DNA from: Anadara kagoshimensis | Taxonomy: Eukaryota; Mollusca; Bivalvia; Arcoida; Arcidae | Length of the DNA: 64,000 bases | Assembly (NCBI GenBank): GCA_021292105.1 | Contig: CM037867.1 | Coordinates: forward strand, 15,576,928-15,640,927 | Direction: 5' to 3' | Shown here: one piece after another, positions 22,416 through 64,000 of the stretch | Position numbering within the stretch: the first letter of the stretch is position 1 | Layout: the number at the start of each line of letters is the position of its first letter | Notes under the pieces: generated by a model | Told to the model about the DNA's origin: nothing | Database searches by the model: none | Seen by the model: the letters and a program-made list of their open reading frames with translations, nothing else | Position numbers and translations under genes: made by a program

Positions 22416-22454
22416 TCTCCATGATTACAAAAAATTGTATAAAATATTCAACCT

Positions 22455-22850
22455 TTTTTTCAAACTTGATGTATACTTGATTATAAAATAGATCTTGGAT
22501 TAATGGTATCGAATGTTTGTTCTCTCCTGGTATCCAGGTTTTCCCCACCATCCCAGATTTAACTGCCTCAATGTAAGTGGAAGAATCTTGACTGGGTGAT
22601 AAGAACGCTAACACTCCACTTTTCAAATTCACTGTATACTTGATTATAAAATAGATCTTGTATTAATGCTATTGAAGGTCAGTTCTCTCCTGGTATCCAG
22701 GTTTTCCCCACCATCCCAGATTCAACTGCCTCAACATTAGTGGAAGAATCTTGACTGGGTGATAAAAATGTCAACTCTCCACTTCTTTTCAAATTCACTG
22801 TATACTTGATTATAAAATAGATGTTGGATTATTACTACTTGGCAGTAGCT
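22455..22850 (+). repeat. 163-166-bp tandem array containing SINE A tails
   Basis: GTATACTTGATTATAAAATA recurs at 22471, 22634 and 22800. Between are two copies of a SINE A tail (CTGGTATCCAGGTTTTCCCC to CTTGACTGGGTGATAA). A tail and unique flank were amplified together. Confidence 0.85.
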
Positions 22851-23817
22851 TTCTACAATAATTGATCTGAAAATTAGGGGAAGTTCTCATTTATCAAATT
22901 CTTGATCATGAAAGGTTCCCACAACACAGGATGTCATAAATATCGTCATAGCAACAGAATTGTTAGCACTTTCCTGTTATTCCATTGTCATTGTTTTATG
23001 TGCCAATTTTCCAATTAGTTTAATTTGACTTGGACACTTACTACTCATAAAATCTCCGACTTTTACAATTTATCATCTTATTTTATCCAGCTATAAAAAT
23101 CTGCGACTTTCTAATTCTTGCGACCTTCCGATTTCTCCGTTTTATAGGAAGGATGCACATGTATACATAAATCGGAAAGTAAAGATGTTTTAATATTAAT
23201 GACCTAATTTTGATTGAAGGAAATAAAATCGATCTCGACATCTTTGAAAGATAAAGAAGGAAAATAAATGAATTAATAAAAGAGGGGACTTAACAGGTTG
23301 GACTACATTATTTCATACAATACTGGTAATTGTCCAATTTCCTGTGAAGGTATGTTGGCTTGGAAATTAAAAGGCGAAATTGGTATGGACCAAGGGCAAA
23401 TCACTGAAAATTGTCAATTATAGAGAGAGAGTGGAAAAGGACATTTTAAACTAATAAATCCATCAAAATCGATGATTGTTTCTTGGGATAATTCATGCGT
23501 TAAAATTAGATGGGGCTTTGTTATAAAAATCAATTAATGCATGCACGTTTCAGTTGTGTTTTCAGGTAGATTATATTGTGAGGGATATATATAATAACTT
23601 AAGGTCTTGTGAAATAAAGACATTTTGATGGTGAATACCCAATTTTACAGCGGCTTAAGACTTCTTAGACTAGAGGATTTATTATATCACTGCTAATGAT
23701 GTGAGTGACATTTATTGCTTAGAGAAGAAAAATTATTGCTAGTGCATCTAGATTAGACAGAAAAACTATAATACATTGATGAAGCAAAAAATCTGTTTCA
23801 TGGAGCAGTTTGATACA
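22851..23817. other. AT-rich sequence, nothing recognised
   Basis: No supported gene or repeat. Confidence 0.45.
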
Positions 23818-24035
23818 AGAAATCTGATTGGTTTATTGTTTTAATATGAAAATTTTGATTGGTTTATTGTTTTAATACGAAAATTGTGATTGGTTCATTG
23901 TTTTAAAACGAAAAATTGTGATTGGTTTATTGTTTTGATATGAAATTTGTGATTGGTTATTGGTGTTTTTTAAACCAACAAAAAAATTGATTGGTTTATT
24001 GTTTTAATACCAAAATTGTGGTTGGTTTATTAATT
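23818..24035 (+). repeat. Tandem array of about 32-bp units (six to seven copies)
   Basis: Units read GATTGGTTTATTGTTTTAAT followed by ACGAAAATTGT, with small changes in each copy. Confidence 0.8.
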
Positions 24036-24708
24036 TTGGAACCCCCAAACAACCTAAATGTTTCATTAGTGAGGGAAAAAATTGAGCACAGAAACTTTAA
24101 TTCACGCTTTAGTTATTGAATATAAATGGTAAGACTTACATAATCTATTACCAAAGGGGAGTTCCAAACGTCAAAGTTACCTGAGTAAATGTATTAAGTT
24201 CACTTGCACTTAAATTCAGGATGAAGGAAAACACAGACATTGATAATGAATGTTCTGGAATTCATCAGGACCTGGTTGTCTAATAGACGGTCACCATCAT
24301 TTTTTTTTTAAATATTCAAGATGATATTAACTATAAGATTGATTTGTTATTACACTTAAGATGTGATAAATCACCAGGACAACGTCTTTGTACATGGCTA
24401 ATCTATGTTGTATATAACCCCAAGATGTTTTGATTTGGTCGTTGAAATTAATATGTCAAAAAATGTTGTAGCTTTCATGCCATAATACATTTGTTTTACC
24501 TAATAGTTTGGCATTATATAAAACCTGCTGTGATTTAGCAATATATTTTCATAGAAATTGTCTGTTCATTATATCTGTATAAAATTTTTGCTGCTGGAAT
24601 CGATATCTGTCAATATGGTCGGTAATTGAGAAAAATTTTATTGCGCTTGATGAATCTAACGACACCCATTCATGAGGAAACCTTTTTTCAGTATAAAATA
24701 CTGTCAGT
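24036..24708. other. AT-rich sequence to the LINE
   Basis: No supported gene or repeat. Confidence 0.45.
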
Positions 24709-24717
24709 GATTTTGTC
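24709..24717. repeat. Left target-site duplication of the LINE
   Basis: GATTTTGTC immediately before the first element base; identical to 26054-26062. The terminal G is shared with the TAAGG tail on the right. Confidence 0.8.
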
Positions 24718-26054
24718 AAAAAAAAGGCAACCTACAAGAGTGCAACAATTGGAGAGGAGTTACACTGTTACCTTTAGCCAGTAAAGTCCTCAGTCGCATC
24801 ATCATAAACCGAATACAAACGGGCGTGGACTGCATATTAAGGAAAGAACAGGCAGGCTTCCGAAGAGGCAGAGGGACTGTTGACCAAATATTCATTCTTA
24901 GGAACATCTTGGAGCAAGCCAACGAATGGAATGCTACTATGTATATCCATTTCGTCGATTTCGAGAAGGCATTCGACTCAGTACACAGAGACAGTCTTTG
25001 GATCATTATGAAAAAATACGGCATACCAGAGAAATTGATCCAAATGGTAAAAGCACTTTACGAAGACTTTCAGTGTTCAGTAATAGAAGAAAACGACACA
25101 ACAGCCCCTTTTCCCGTTCTTACTGGCGTTAAACAAGGCTGCTGCATGTCAGGATTCCTATTCCTTCTAGTTATAGACTGGGTGATGCAGCAGACAACAA
25201 AGGAAGAACGCACCGGAATTCGATGGCACTTCAGCACCATACTAGAGGACCTCGACTTTGCGGACGACATTGCTCTGCTCTCATCCACAATGTGCCATCT
25301 ACAGTGCAAAACAACAAAGCTTGAAGATAACTCAGCTAAAGTTGGTCTGAAGCTGAATGCCAAGAAATGTAAAGTGTTGAAGGTTAACAGCAAGAGTGAC
25401 ACCAGCCTGCATGTTGGAAATAGTGAAGTAGAAGAAGTTGATAACTTCACCTATTTGGGAGCCAATGTCACCAAGGATGGCGGAGGCACAGCCGACATCA
25501 AGAAGAGGATAGCGATGGCTGGTACATCCTTTCGAAGGCTAGACAGTATTTGGAAGGCTACAAACATTAGCAGAAAAGTAAAAGTCTCTCTTTTCAAAAG
25601 CCTTGTTCTCTCCGTATTACTATATGGATGCGAGACATGGAAGCTTACCAAGACAGAGGAAAAGAAGATCGACTCCTTCCAAACAAAATGCCTAAGGAGG
25701 ATCCTTAAGATCAGTTGGCAGCAAAGAACAACAAACCAGACTGTATTGGAGATGGCAGAGACGTGTAACATCAGCAAAGAGATAAGAAGAAGGAGATGGA
25801 ACTGGATAGGCCATATCCTAAGAAAAGATATATCAAATGACTGTGCTGTGGCACTAGGGTGGACGCCAGAAGGAAGAAGAAAGCGGGGACGGCCAAAGAC
25901 AACGTGGCGAAGGATGGTGGAAGTTGAGAGAAATGAGGCGGGATGGAAATCTTGGAGCCTAGTGCGTCGAGAAGCTGCAGACCGCAACAAGTGGAGAGCG
26001 AATGTTCAGGCCTTATGTGCCTCCTGGCACGGAGAGAATTAAGGTAAGGTAAGG
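24718..26054 (+). mobile_element. 5'-truncated non-LTR retrotransposon (LINE) with intact 3' end and target-site duplication
   Basis: The insertion starts inside the reverse transcriptase region and ends in three TAAGG units (26040-26054). The 9-bp sequence GATTTTGTC flanks it at 24709-24717 and 26054-26062. 5' truncation, a simple-repeat 3' tail and a short duplication are the usual marks of target-primed reverse transcription. The uninterrupted reading frame and the perfect duplication argue for a young copy. The endonuclease domain and 5' end are missing, so it cannot be autonomous. The exact clade is not decided here. Confidence 0.88.
24723..26042 (+). CDS. LINE reverse transcriptase, C-terminal fragment (no start codon)
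   Basis: About 439 codons open to a TAA at 26040-26042. The frame already reads KGNLQECNNWRGVTLLPLAS at 24723-24782, so the coding frame extends upstream of any internal start. Reverse transcriptase motifs in order: NNWRG-TLL and SKVLSRIIINRI, then EQAGFRRGRGTVDQIFILR, FVDFEKAFDSVHRDSLW, TGVKQGC, and the catalytic FADD in LDFADDIALLS. After the polymerase come LLYGCETWKLT, CLRRILKISW, RWNWIGHILRKD and the basic GRRKRGRPKTTWRR segment, a C-terminal arrangement found in many invertebrate LINEs. GC content is well above the surroundings. The stop codon is formed by the first TAAGG unit of the tail, so there is almost no 3' UTR. Confidence 0.92.
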   Translation, partial: KGNLQECNNWRGVTLLPLASKVLSRIIINRIQTGVDCILRKEQAGFRRGRGTVDQIFILRNILEQANEWNATMYIHFVDFEKAFDSVHRDSLWIIMKKYGIPEKLIQMVKALYEDFQCSVIEENDTTAPFPVLTGVKQGCCMSGFLFLLVIDWVMQQTTKEERTGIRWHFSTILEDLDFADDIALLSSTMCHLQCKTTKLEDNSAKVGLKLNAKKCKVLKVNSKSDTSLHVGNSEVEEVDNFTYLGANVTKDGGGTADIKKRIAMAGTSFRRLDSIWKATNISRKVKVSLFKSLVLSVLLYGCETWKLTKTEEKKIDSFQTKCLRRILKISWQQRTTNQTVLEMAETCNISKEIRRRRWNWIGHILRKDISNDCAVALGWTPEGRRKRGRPKTTWRRMVEVERNEAGWKSWSLVRREAADRNKWRANVQALCASWHGEN

Positions 26055-26062
26055 ATTTTGTC
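26054..26062. repeat. Right target-site duplication of the LINE
   Basis: GATTTTGTC directly after the TAAGG tail, matching 24709-24717 base for base. Confidence 0.8.
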
Positions 26063-26689
26063 TTCATATTATAAATAATATAAGACATGTCGCCTTATTA
26101 TTCTTCAAATACTAAAAACTTCATTAATTTCCGTGAAACTTTGACGTTTGCGACTCTGAGCTAATAATGATATATTGTGATAGGGTTGGAGGGAAGATTT
26201 TTTCATTCTTTATGCATACAATAGATGTTTTTTCTAAATTAATGCAATCTGTTTTCGAACTTATTTGTGTTCTTCCAATAGATTTTTTATTCTAAATTTA
26301 TATGTTCTTTCTTTTTTCCTTGTTCCAGTCTCATGCAATGATGTTTTTGTTTTGATTTTTATTCCCAAGATTGATGTGACCATTCTTTTTCTTAGTTTTA
26401 GTTAAACAATATTTATTCATCCTTAAATACAAATAATACAACACAAAACAAAATTTAAACTGGATTCAGGAACAAGCGCTAGCTTATTTAAACCTGTCTC
26501 GAGAACAACTGTACAACATAATGTAAAACAACCTTTATTGTCAACTGCCAACCCCAAACCAATTCAGTAAGACACTATTACGTGATTTGCACTTTGGGTT
26601 TACAGTGAAACAATAAAGGTTGTTCTACAACAGGGGTCCAGAAACGGTCATATTTGCCGGGCATGTCTTATTGTTTTTTCTCTATCCGA
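26063..26689. other. AT-rich sequence right of the LINE
   Basis: No supported gene or repeat. Confidence 0.45.
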
Positions 26690-26880
26690 AAGAACTGGGA
26701 CTTTCAACTTGGCATTACGAAATGAAAGTCACAAGGTCCTGAGTCATGGTAGTTGTGGCATGATAAAGAACCCTGATGTATAATGCCATCAGCACAATAC
26801 ACAGGCAAAATTTCTGCACCTGACATCTCAATATAAGTGAAATATTCTTGAGTGGGACGTTAAACACCATCGCTTAAGTC
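26690..26880 (+). mobile_element. SINE family B copy
   Basis: GGCATTACGAAATGAAAGTC, then GGCATGATAAAGAACCCTGA, TGTATAATGCCATCAGCACA, CATCTCAATATAAGTGAAAT and ATTCTTGAGTGGGACGTTAA with ACACCAT. No tRNA head seen to its left. Confidence 0.75.
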
Positions 26881-27629
26881 ACTCTTCCCATGACATAATT
26901 GCTTATTTTCCCTGACCTGCAGGTAGATTTTTTTAAAATTGATGTACAACTGCATAATTTGGCTCATAAAATTTTTTTTTAAAATCTCTTTAACATTTAA
27001 GCTATTTTACCGAATGTTTGGGAAAAAATACTTCAAAATAGACTATATCTTCACATAGTTTGGAAATTTGGCTATTAAAAACATTGAAATTATGGAGACC
27101 TTGTGATACTGGTATTTTATACAAGTTCAGTCAGTGTCAAGTATGAGACATTTTCAATCAAGACAAATTATTTTGAAGTATTTTTCAATGCGTTTGTATT
27201 TTCTAGGGCAAACGTCCTTGTCTTGGTTGCAGTACCGACCAGCATGAAGCAGGAAATTGTGGCTTTTATATAAGCCCCTGATGTAAGAATCTTGCGCTCA
27301 GAATAACGTTGGTGTTAACAATTTATGTTTGATATCCCATCATGCATTATTCTATCGAGACAGGAGTTGATGGTTTTAGTATTAAATCTAATTTCTGTTC
27401 TATGAACTAGTTATAGTAACAACGATAAATCACTCCTGTTTTTCCAACATCTTAATTTTGGTCTAGACCCCTGTTTCCAGGTTTCATTTCCGTAATTTTT
27501 TATGAATTTATGTCTTGCTGGAATGAAGGATTGAAAGGTAGATTTTAAGGTGTTTTGTTTTTGATTTTATTTTCTGGATTAGCCTTTTCGTTCTTACCAT
27601 CTGTAACAAGTAAAGGATCATAATGTCTC
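26881..27629. other. AT-rich sequence, nothing recognised
   Basis: No supported gene or repeat. Confidence 0.45.
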
Positions 27630-27990
27630 TTGCTACTTTGGTCTGAACCCTACCCAGGAAGATCCTAGCATGAGACAGGGGTTCAATGTGTTGTTTTGTA
27701 ATGGAAGGTCCAGAGTCTTTCATCTTTATTTTTGGCAGGTCTCACTTAAAAAATTGAAAGTTCACGGAAAAACATCAGGCCTATCATACTTTTACAGTTT
27801 TAATACCAAGGGTCTCAATGTAATACCAGTAGGTCTCTGACATCTGACCTAGGCGAGGTAGTTGGTTCAGTTGCCAAAGGAATATTCCAATTTCTACCAC
27901 TATCCCAGAACTGGCGACATTAATATGAGTAATATTGTCTTTTCTGAGTTGTTGAACACTGTTTCACAAAACCCTACCATCCAGGCAGGG
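27630..27990 (+). mobile_element. SINE family A, two broken parts
   Basis: A middle segment (27635-27690: TTTGGTCTGAACCCTACCCA, GGAAGATCCTAGCATGAG) and a diverged tail (27890-27960: CACTATCCCAGAACTGGC, TTAATATGAGTAATATTGTC). Confidence 0.5.
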
Positions 27991-28384
27991 ATAGCGGTAC
28001 ATATAATTCACAAGTATTTCTTGTATGCTTTTTAATTTGTAGATGAAAACTCAACTCTTTTATATCAGAAAAACAGCTTTTAGTATACAAATTACTAAGT
28101 TGATATTGGCACTATTAGTAAATGGAATCTCTGAAGTTGGGGCCATGACCTTAATGTTTATGTAAGAAGTATTTTTATTGGCAGTAGCAATCCTATGTAA
28201 GATTAATTCTGATTAGCTGATTCACATTTACTGATATTTATTCAGATTGTTTAAATTATGGGTAAATGTAGTAATATATCAGTCCTCTACATGTTAATTA
28301 GGTCTACAGCATTTCAATAATGGGCAAATAATTCAAGTAAATTGGTGATAGTTTTGCCAAACTGATATTCAATTTGCAGCTCAG

Positions 28385-28530
28385 ATATTTGTTTACTGAT
28401 GTCCGCAACCTGTCCATAAAGCCAAGATAAATTGTATTTACTGATGCCGGGAACATCCATAAAACCAAGATCAATTGTGCTTACTGATTTCAGGCACTTG
28501 TCCTTAAAATATGCTGACCAAAGATAAATT
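28385..28530 (+). repeat. Three diverged tandem units of about 57 bp
   Basis: Units share TTACTGAT-TC/GC, CC-TAAA and CCAAGAT-AATTGT. Confidence 0.6.
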
Positions 28531-29029
28531 GTGTTTTCTATTTTCTGTTTTCAAGTTACTGTTCTGCAGTTTGTATCTTGGACTTTAGAAAAATTGACCC
28601 CAAATTATATCAGGATTATATCAGGATTTAATAAAAAAAAAAAAAGAAACAAAATTGTAAACTATAGCCTTATGTTACCAAATTTGCTTCCTTAATTCTC
28701 CATCTGAGGGTACAAATTGAGTAAATTATTGCTTGTATATATCTCTAGTGGTTGACAAAATTAAATCAAAATAGATTTAATTGAATTAACTTTTGTATGA
28801 TTGGTACTAGTACATTGTACACAACTGTATACAGAATTATCTCCCTTTTTCCATTTGTTCATTGAAAATATGCATTTAGTTATCTCCCTTTGTTTCTTAT
28901 GAGTATGGGAATGTATACTTCCTTTACCTCTTTTATATAATAACTGGTACATTGTAATAACATAATAATGTTTGCCTTATTTTATACAGAATTTGTCCCT
29001 TTTTCTGTTTGTTCACTGTTCATCACGAA

Positions 29030-29190
29030 CATGACATTATCTCTCTTATTTCTGATGCATATTTGATTATCTCCCTTTATTTCTGATGCATATTTGGTTA
29101 TCTCCCTTTATTTCTGATGCATATCTGGTTATCTCCCTTAATTTCTGATGCATATTTGGTTATCTCCCTTTATTTCTGATGTCCATTTAT
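29030..29190 (+). repeat. 31-bp tandem array
   Basis: TCTGATG starts at 29051, 29082, 29113, 29144 and 29175, exactly 31 bp apart. The unit reads GGTTATCTCCCTTTATTTCT then GATGCATATTT. Confidence 0.88.
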
Positions 29191-30854
29191 TCTGATTAGT
29201 CTGAATAAAAAAGGAAGATAGTGATTTAAATATGGAATGTCCAAGCAGTGTTTATTGATTTGACAACCAAACTCTTATGGACATGACATGCATACTATAA
29301 TTGTATATTGAATATTTTTAACAGTAAGGGCCTGGGGGTATGGTGGATATTATATATAGTTTCTATATCGATCCGCAGTCATATTTTTTATCGGTAAAAG
29401 TATGATGGTAATTAAACCCAAAAGCAATACAGCTATTTGTCTTTCCATTCCTTCCGTTCTTTTTGGAATCTTTTTCTTCTTTGGTTCTTCGGTAATTGTT
29501 TGATGTTCAGTATGACTATATTTGATTTGGTTATCAGTGTCAAGCAGTGCCCCAATCGTAATTATATATAATTACTTTTAACCCTCTTAAACACACCCCA
29601 AACCCTCACCTCTACCTATAAAGAAATGAAATAAAGTACATAAAATAATTGGAAAACAAAAAAATCATATAGATGGGAAATAATATGGAAACACCAAACA
29701 TTGAAGTTTTTGGTTTAATGCAGTGGAAATGAAATAAAATAACCATTTTTAGTAATTTGAAACAAATCACTATTTAACCAAATTTAAATAAAATCACTAT
29801 TTATAGTAAAAAAAATAATACATTTTATTTATAATATTGCCAGTATTTTAAGTTGTGTTTATTTTATTTTGGTTAAAGTGAAAATTTCAGTAGATATTCA
29901 GTCAATATCATATTTTTAGTGGAATCTAAATCTTCCTTCATTATGTCCTTTTTCATTCATCCTGTGTTGAGTTTTACTCACCCTCTGTGGGACCTCATTT
30001 AATAGCCAATTTTTTGCAATGAAAAATAGAGTGTTTTCCTCAATCCTGTGTTGAATTTACTCACCCCTTTATAAGCCTCATTTAATTGCCAATTTTAGCA
30101 ATGAAAAATAAATTTAGTGATAAGAGTCTTTTATTGGTTAATGAACACAATAATTAACGAGTTTATCAGTGATTTTGATGAAGTGAACTCTGCTAATGTA
30201 ACATTGATATCATATCAGTTAATTAAATGTTTTTGTACAACGACATTTCATTAACACTTTCTGTCTTGATGAAACAATTCGTTCTGTTCTGTTTCATCAG
30301 ATATTGTGTTTGATTAACCAGCCTGATTTAGCTTCCTAATAAAGACTTGTTTATTAAAAAATAGAAATTTTTATGAATTGAGTCAATTTATTTCTTCAAA
30401 CTCATAATTCTTTGTGATAAATGGAAGTTTAATTTATTGTGAAATTATATTTAAAAAAATTAGAAGTAGAATTTGTAACATTATATTATACTGAAAATTG
30501 GAATTTTATTAGATCATTTATTGAAATAATTTTCAATCAATTAATTGCTGAAAAAATTGTGGAAAACTGTGGGAATATCACAATTAAAGAGATTTATAAC
30601 ATTATTGTAACTTTAAAAGAAATTTTAATTAAGTCATTATTTAAAATGTTTTTAAGTTGTTAAATTTTAAAATTTTAGAAAAATATTTCCCGCAGTTTAG
30701 CTTCAAATTTGTTAATTAACAAAATGATGAAGAGTTTAATAAATAAATAATAAATAATTTTAAATTGATGTGTATTATTAAATTTGACTTAAATGTGATA
30801 TTTTAACCTTTCAAGAGCTTCAATCAATTTAAAAGCATAATTGGAAAATAAGTT
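29191..30854. other. Very AT-rich sequence, nothing recognised
   Basis: No supported gene. A 74-codon open frame at 30439-30663 is low-complexity AT sequence. Confidence 0.5.
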
Positions 30855-30903
30855 TTGTATTAATTTGAACCTGACAATATTTGAATATTTATTGTCAGTA
30901 TTT

Positions 30904-30947
<44 letters not shown>

Positions 30948-30984
30948 TCTTGTTTTTGTATTAATTTCAAACTGACAGTATTTG

Positions 30985-31040
<56 letters not shown>

Positions 31041-31082
31041 GTATTAATTTCAAACTGACAGTATTTGTTTTCTCTCTCTCTT
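30855..31082 (+). repeat. Compound (CT)n microsatellite in tandem context
   Basis: Three CT tracts (about 30906-30950, 30987-31035, 31072-31081) are each preceded by a variant of TTTGTATTAATTTCAAACTG and ACAGTATTTG. The microsatellite and its 5' flank were duplicated together. Another CT tract lies at 31467-31484. Confidence 0.85.
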
Positions 31083-31344
31083 TCAAGGGATAAGGGAAAA
31101 ACAGATTTTTTGACAATTTGCATTTAATTAACGACAACCTACTGTAAGATACTTGTCATGACCTCTGTAACATTTCACCACAGCCATGTCAAAAAACGAC
31201 TGAAACTTTAACATCTAAAAATTGGATTTTAAATGAAAATAATTTTATAAGATTTATTTTTCTTTAAAAACAGATGATTTGAGGTTTTATTGTAATTATA
31301 AAAGTACAAAGAACCAGGATATAGTAACATGAAAAATAAATTGC

Positions 31345-31383
<39 letters not shown>

Positions 31384-33345
31384 TTAAAGAAATTTGATAC
31401 AATTCCTGTGCTTAGAGTTCTATAGATTGTTTTTTAAAATTTTTAAAAATGCATAAAGGTTATTGGTCTCTCTCTCTCTCTCTTTCTCGGAAGCCCTCTT
31501 TTTCTCTTTAAATAACGTCTCATTTTTACCCACCACTAAAATCTTAATGTTGACTGAAAAAAAATTAAAATTGACAGAGTTCTTTAAAAAAAATTTGGAT
31601 ATTTCTCTGAAAAATTAAATTTTTAATTTTTCTAAAATGGAAATTTAATTTAAAATATATTCAATATGAATTTATATAATTTGAATTTTAACTGCTCTTT
31701 TCCTAAATAAAATAATATTTATTTTATTTTAGCCTTTTATTGATTTTTTTGTGAATTTTTTTTTTAATTTTGATTGAAAATAAACACAGATTATCTCCGT
31801 CTTTACACGTAAAATCTGGGGGTAAAAATCCTATAGAAAAATATTAAAGTATTTACGTGATTATTGCCACTTGTCATTCATTACTGGTCTATTTATGAAT
31901 TGTGTCGGAAAAACAAAATATCGGAATAAAAATCAAAAGCATATCTGTTACATCATGTTAATCTCTACAGTAAATAGCTGTTCTGTTCAATAGGATTATC
32001 TCCGGATTAACATAATCCCTCCATTCCTTTTAAGAAATAATACAAGCATCTTATAAAAAGAATATATATGATTTAATTTGCATATATTTATAAGCTGGGG
32101 GAAATAGATATTGATGTTATGGAAAGGTGATAATTTATATGTATATATTAGATGTAAGATGAGGCTGTGTGTTATTATATGAACTGGGAGTCTATAATGA
32201 TATAATTACTGAGGGTCAATAATTCCCCTTTTACTAGGAGAGAATTCTATACAACATGTAAAGAGAAACAGAATTAGGAATTTTTACCGGATGGTTTAAG
32301 AGTAAGGTAATCAATAGGGGATTTTTAATCAGCTGGTAATTAATTAAGGCCGTGTCATGCTGAGGCATGTGTATATGTCCAATCCACCCTGCCAGTTCAC
32401 AGTAATTAGAACGAAATTATACTCTGCCAGTGTGATTTGCAGACTTGACTTTTATATTAACTAACCTGGAGATATGTATAGTCATATGTAGTTTAGTAGT
32501 GGATATGACAACACATATATAAACGAAAAGTACTGTGTGTGCACTATCGATACTTATAAAATAGGAAATGAATTTCTAGTTATTATACTACAGGGAATTA
32601 TTTATTTATTTATTTTGTGGAAATTAATTTGTAAATTAGGTAAAAATCAATTTTTTGTGAAATTTAAAAAAAAAGAAAAAAAGATATTGTTCTTTTTATT
32701 TTTTTATTTTGTGGAAATTGTACTACTGGAAAATTAGTTGATTTGATAAAAGATTTAATGAGCCCCATCAATGTAATCTTGGTGCTTTGAGCCCAGATTT
32801 AGGAAAATCTGTTTGTGTTATTATCATGGGAGAAATTTGTCACCGTTAGAATACAGTGTAGTAGAGAAGGTAACATATAATATTGAGTTATTGAAAGAAA
32901 TTGATTATCTTACGACTAGGTCTTAAGCAATCTGATGTGACTGGTGTTCATAAATATAGAAATATCGCTACGGTGACTAGGAGAAACAGATTTTTGTGCA
33001 CAACTGTATAGATTTGTGTTTTTGTCATATTGCGTCGTGGTCAGATTATTTTAGCTCTGAATCGTTTTATGTTTCAGAATATTAACTAGATTCGTTTACC
33101 TGAATTGAGTTTTTAAATAGAAATCTAATCGACATGAATGATACTGAAATTGACAAAAACATGTTGACGATGGCACATGGTGGCTGTCTTTAGTAATGTC
33201 TACAGATGTTGCATTTTTCACTTTTTACGTGTAGAAATTGGGTTTTTTATATATTTATTTATGTATTATTGGACACAATAGTTATACAAAGAATTGTAAG
33301 AGATCGATCTTAGTAAAGGTTTGTGAATATTTCATTTACTTTTAG
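31083..33345. other. AT-rich sequence before the first coding exon
   Basis: It holds a T-run near 31348-31378 and short CT tracts. No recognisable promoter motif or exon. Confidence 0.45.
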
Positions 33346-33456
33346 AAAAGAAACCAGACATTGAATCATTGTGACGGAGAAAGTAAAACAGAATTTTTAA
33401 CCTAGAAGGACGGGGAAAACGCCGTACCTCCTTAAAAGTGTTGTCGTTACCGTGTC
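33346..33456 (+). other. PCBP: PCBP 5' untranslated part of the first coding exon, with probable splice acceptor
   Basis: A pyrimidine-rich stretch ending in ACTTTTAG at 33338-33345 makes a good acceptor 111 bp before the start codon. An in-frame TAA lies at 33433-33435. This suggests that a noncoding first exon and the promoter lie further left, possibly outside the window. The alternative is that transcription starts between the acceptor and the ATG and the AG is unused. I see no clear TATA box or CpG-rich stretch here. Confidence 0.5.
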
Positions 33457-63695
<30,239 letters not shown>

Positions 63696-64000
63696 GTAAG
63701 TCCATTATATACTATGATAATACTTTTATTTCTTTACTGTATAATAAGAAACATTCGTGAGGAAAAAAAAAATTGGCAATTTTCATGATGACTCGTGTAC
63801 AGCTAATATATCTTCTTAGCAGAAATTTCGTATTTTTCTTCGGTAAACTTTCCATATGGTCAGAACCATGAAAATTTCTTTACCCGGAATATTTTAGAAG
63901 ATCAAAACCATGAATGTTTTCTACGGCTAATGTTTCTTTTTCTACAGTATGTCATTATAAGGCATTGGTGGCTCAATGTTCTAAAACACATGTTTGCGAA
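63696..64000 (+). other. PCBP: Start of PCBP intron 8 (runs off the window)
   Basis: Donor GTAAGTCC at 63696. The 305 bases that follow show no coding signal. Near the right edge AAGGCATTGGTGGCTCAATG (63960-63979) may begin another tRNA-like SINE head. Confidence 0.6.

Noticed and set aside
24825-24827. GTG as a start codon for the LINE protein
   Set aside because: The same frame is open and matches reverse transcriptase sequence upstream to 24723, so the fragment simply has no start.
25451-25990. Long minus-strand frame within the LINE
   Set aside because: It is antisense to the reverse transcriptase coding frame, whose motifs are unambiguous on the + strand.
30789-31037. Minus-strand frame with Arg-Glu repeats
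   Set aside because: It is the translation of the (CT)n microsatellite.

Overview
The window is AT-rich, intron-rich animal DNA. I read it as a mollusc, probably a bivalve. The grounds are several tRNA-headed SINE families, many short terminal-inverted-repeat elements, dense local minisatellites, and short repeat fragments with an AGCTCACCTG core that I associate from memory with bivalve genomes. The species cannot be named from the sequence. No rRNA gene, genuine tRNA gene, CRISPR array or prokaryote-style operon is visible.

The only clear host gene is on the + strand: a poly(rC)-binding protein (PCBP/alpha-CP, hnRNP E family; Drosophila mub-like). Eight coding exons were found by eye: 33457-33537, 47891-47914, 48752-48784, 49292-49408, 51136-51255, 53719-53847, 58657-58773 and 63611-63695. 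All are flanked by GT/AG, and all introns except the last are phase 0. They encode 235 residues plus one base: an N-terminal leader, all of KH1 (GKKG loop), all of KH2 (GKGG loop) and most of the linker. KH3 and the stop codon lie beyond the right edge. A likely splice acceptor at 33344-33345 means a 5' untranslated exon should lie further upstream, so part or all of the left 33 kb may be the first intron or the promoter side.

Left of the gene (1-33 kb) the sequence is mostly mobile elements and tandem arrays: nested SINE/MITE insertions (0.9-2.3 kb), a 20-unit 80/81-bp satellite made from a SINE head (18.6-20.1 kb), duplicated SINE tails (22.1-22.85 kb), and a young 5'-truncated LINE with an open reverse transcriptase frame and a 9-bp target-site duplication (24.7-26.06 kb). 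A short minus-strand open segment at 3472-3609 could be the last exon of an unidentified gene.

Inside the gene, intron 1 (14.35 kb) and the smaller introns hold further minisatellites. These include a 24-copy approximately 30-bp array at 41.1-41.85 kb, an approximately 80-bp array built from SINE tails at 45.2-45.7 kb and a 64-bp array at 49.9-50.4 kb, plus MITEs and SINE fragments. The most unusual theme is that one SINE family has repeatedly turned into tandem repeats, with the tRNA-like head and the 3' tail amplified separately at different sites. All coordinates and repeat counts were read by eye.
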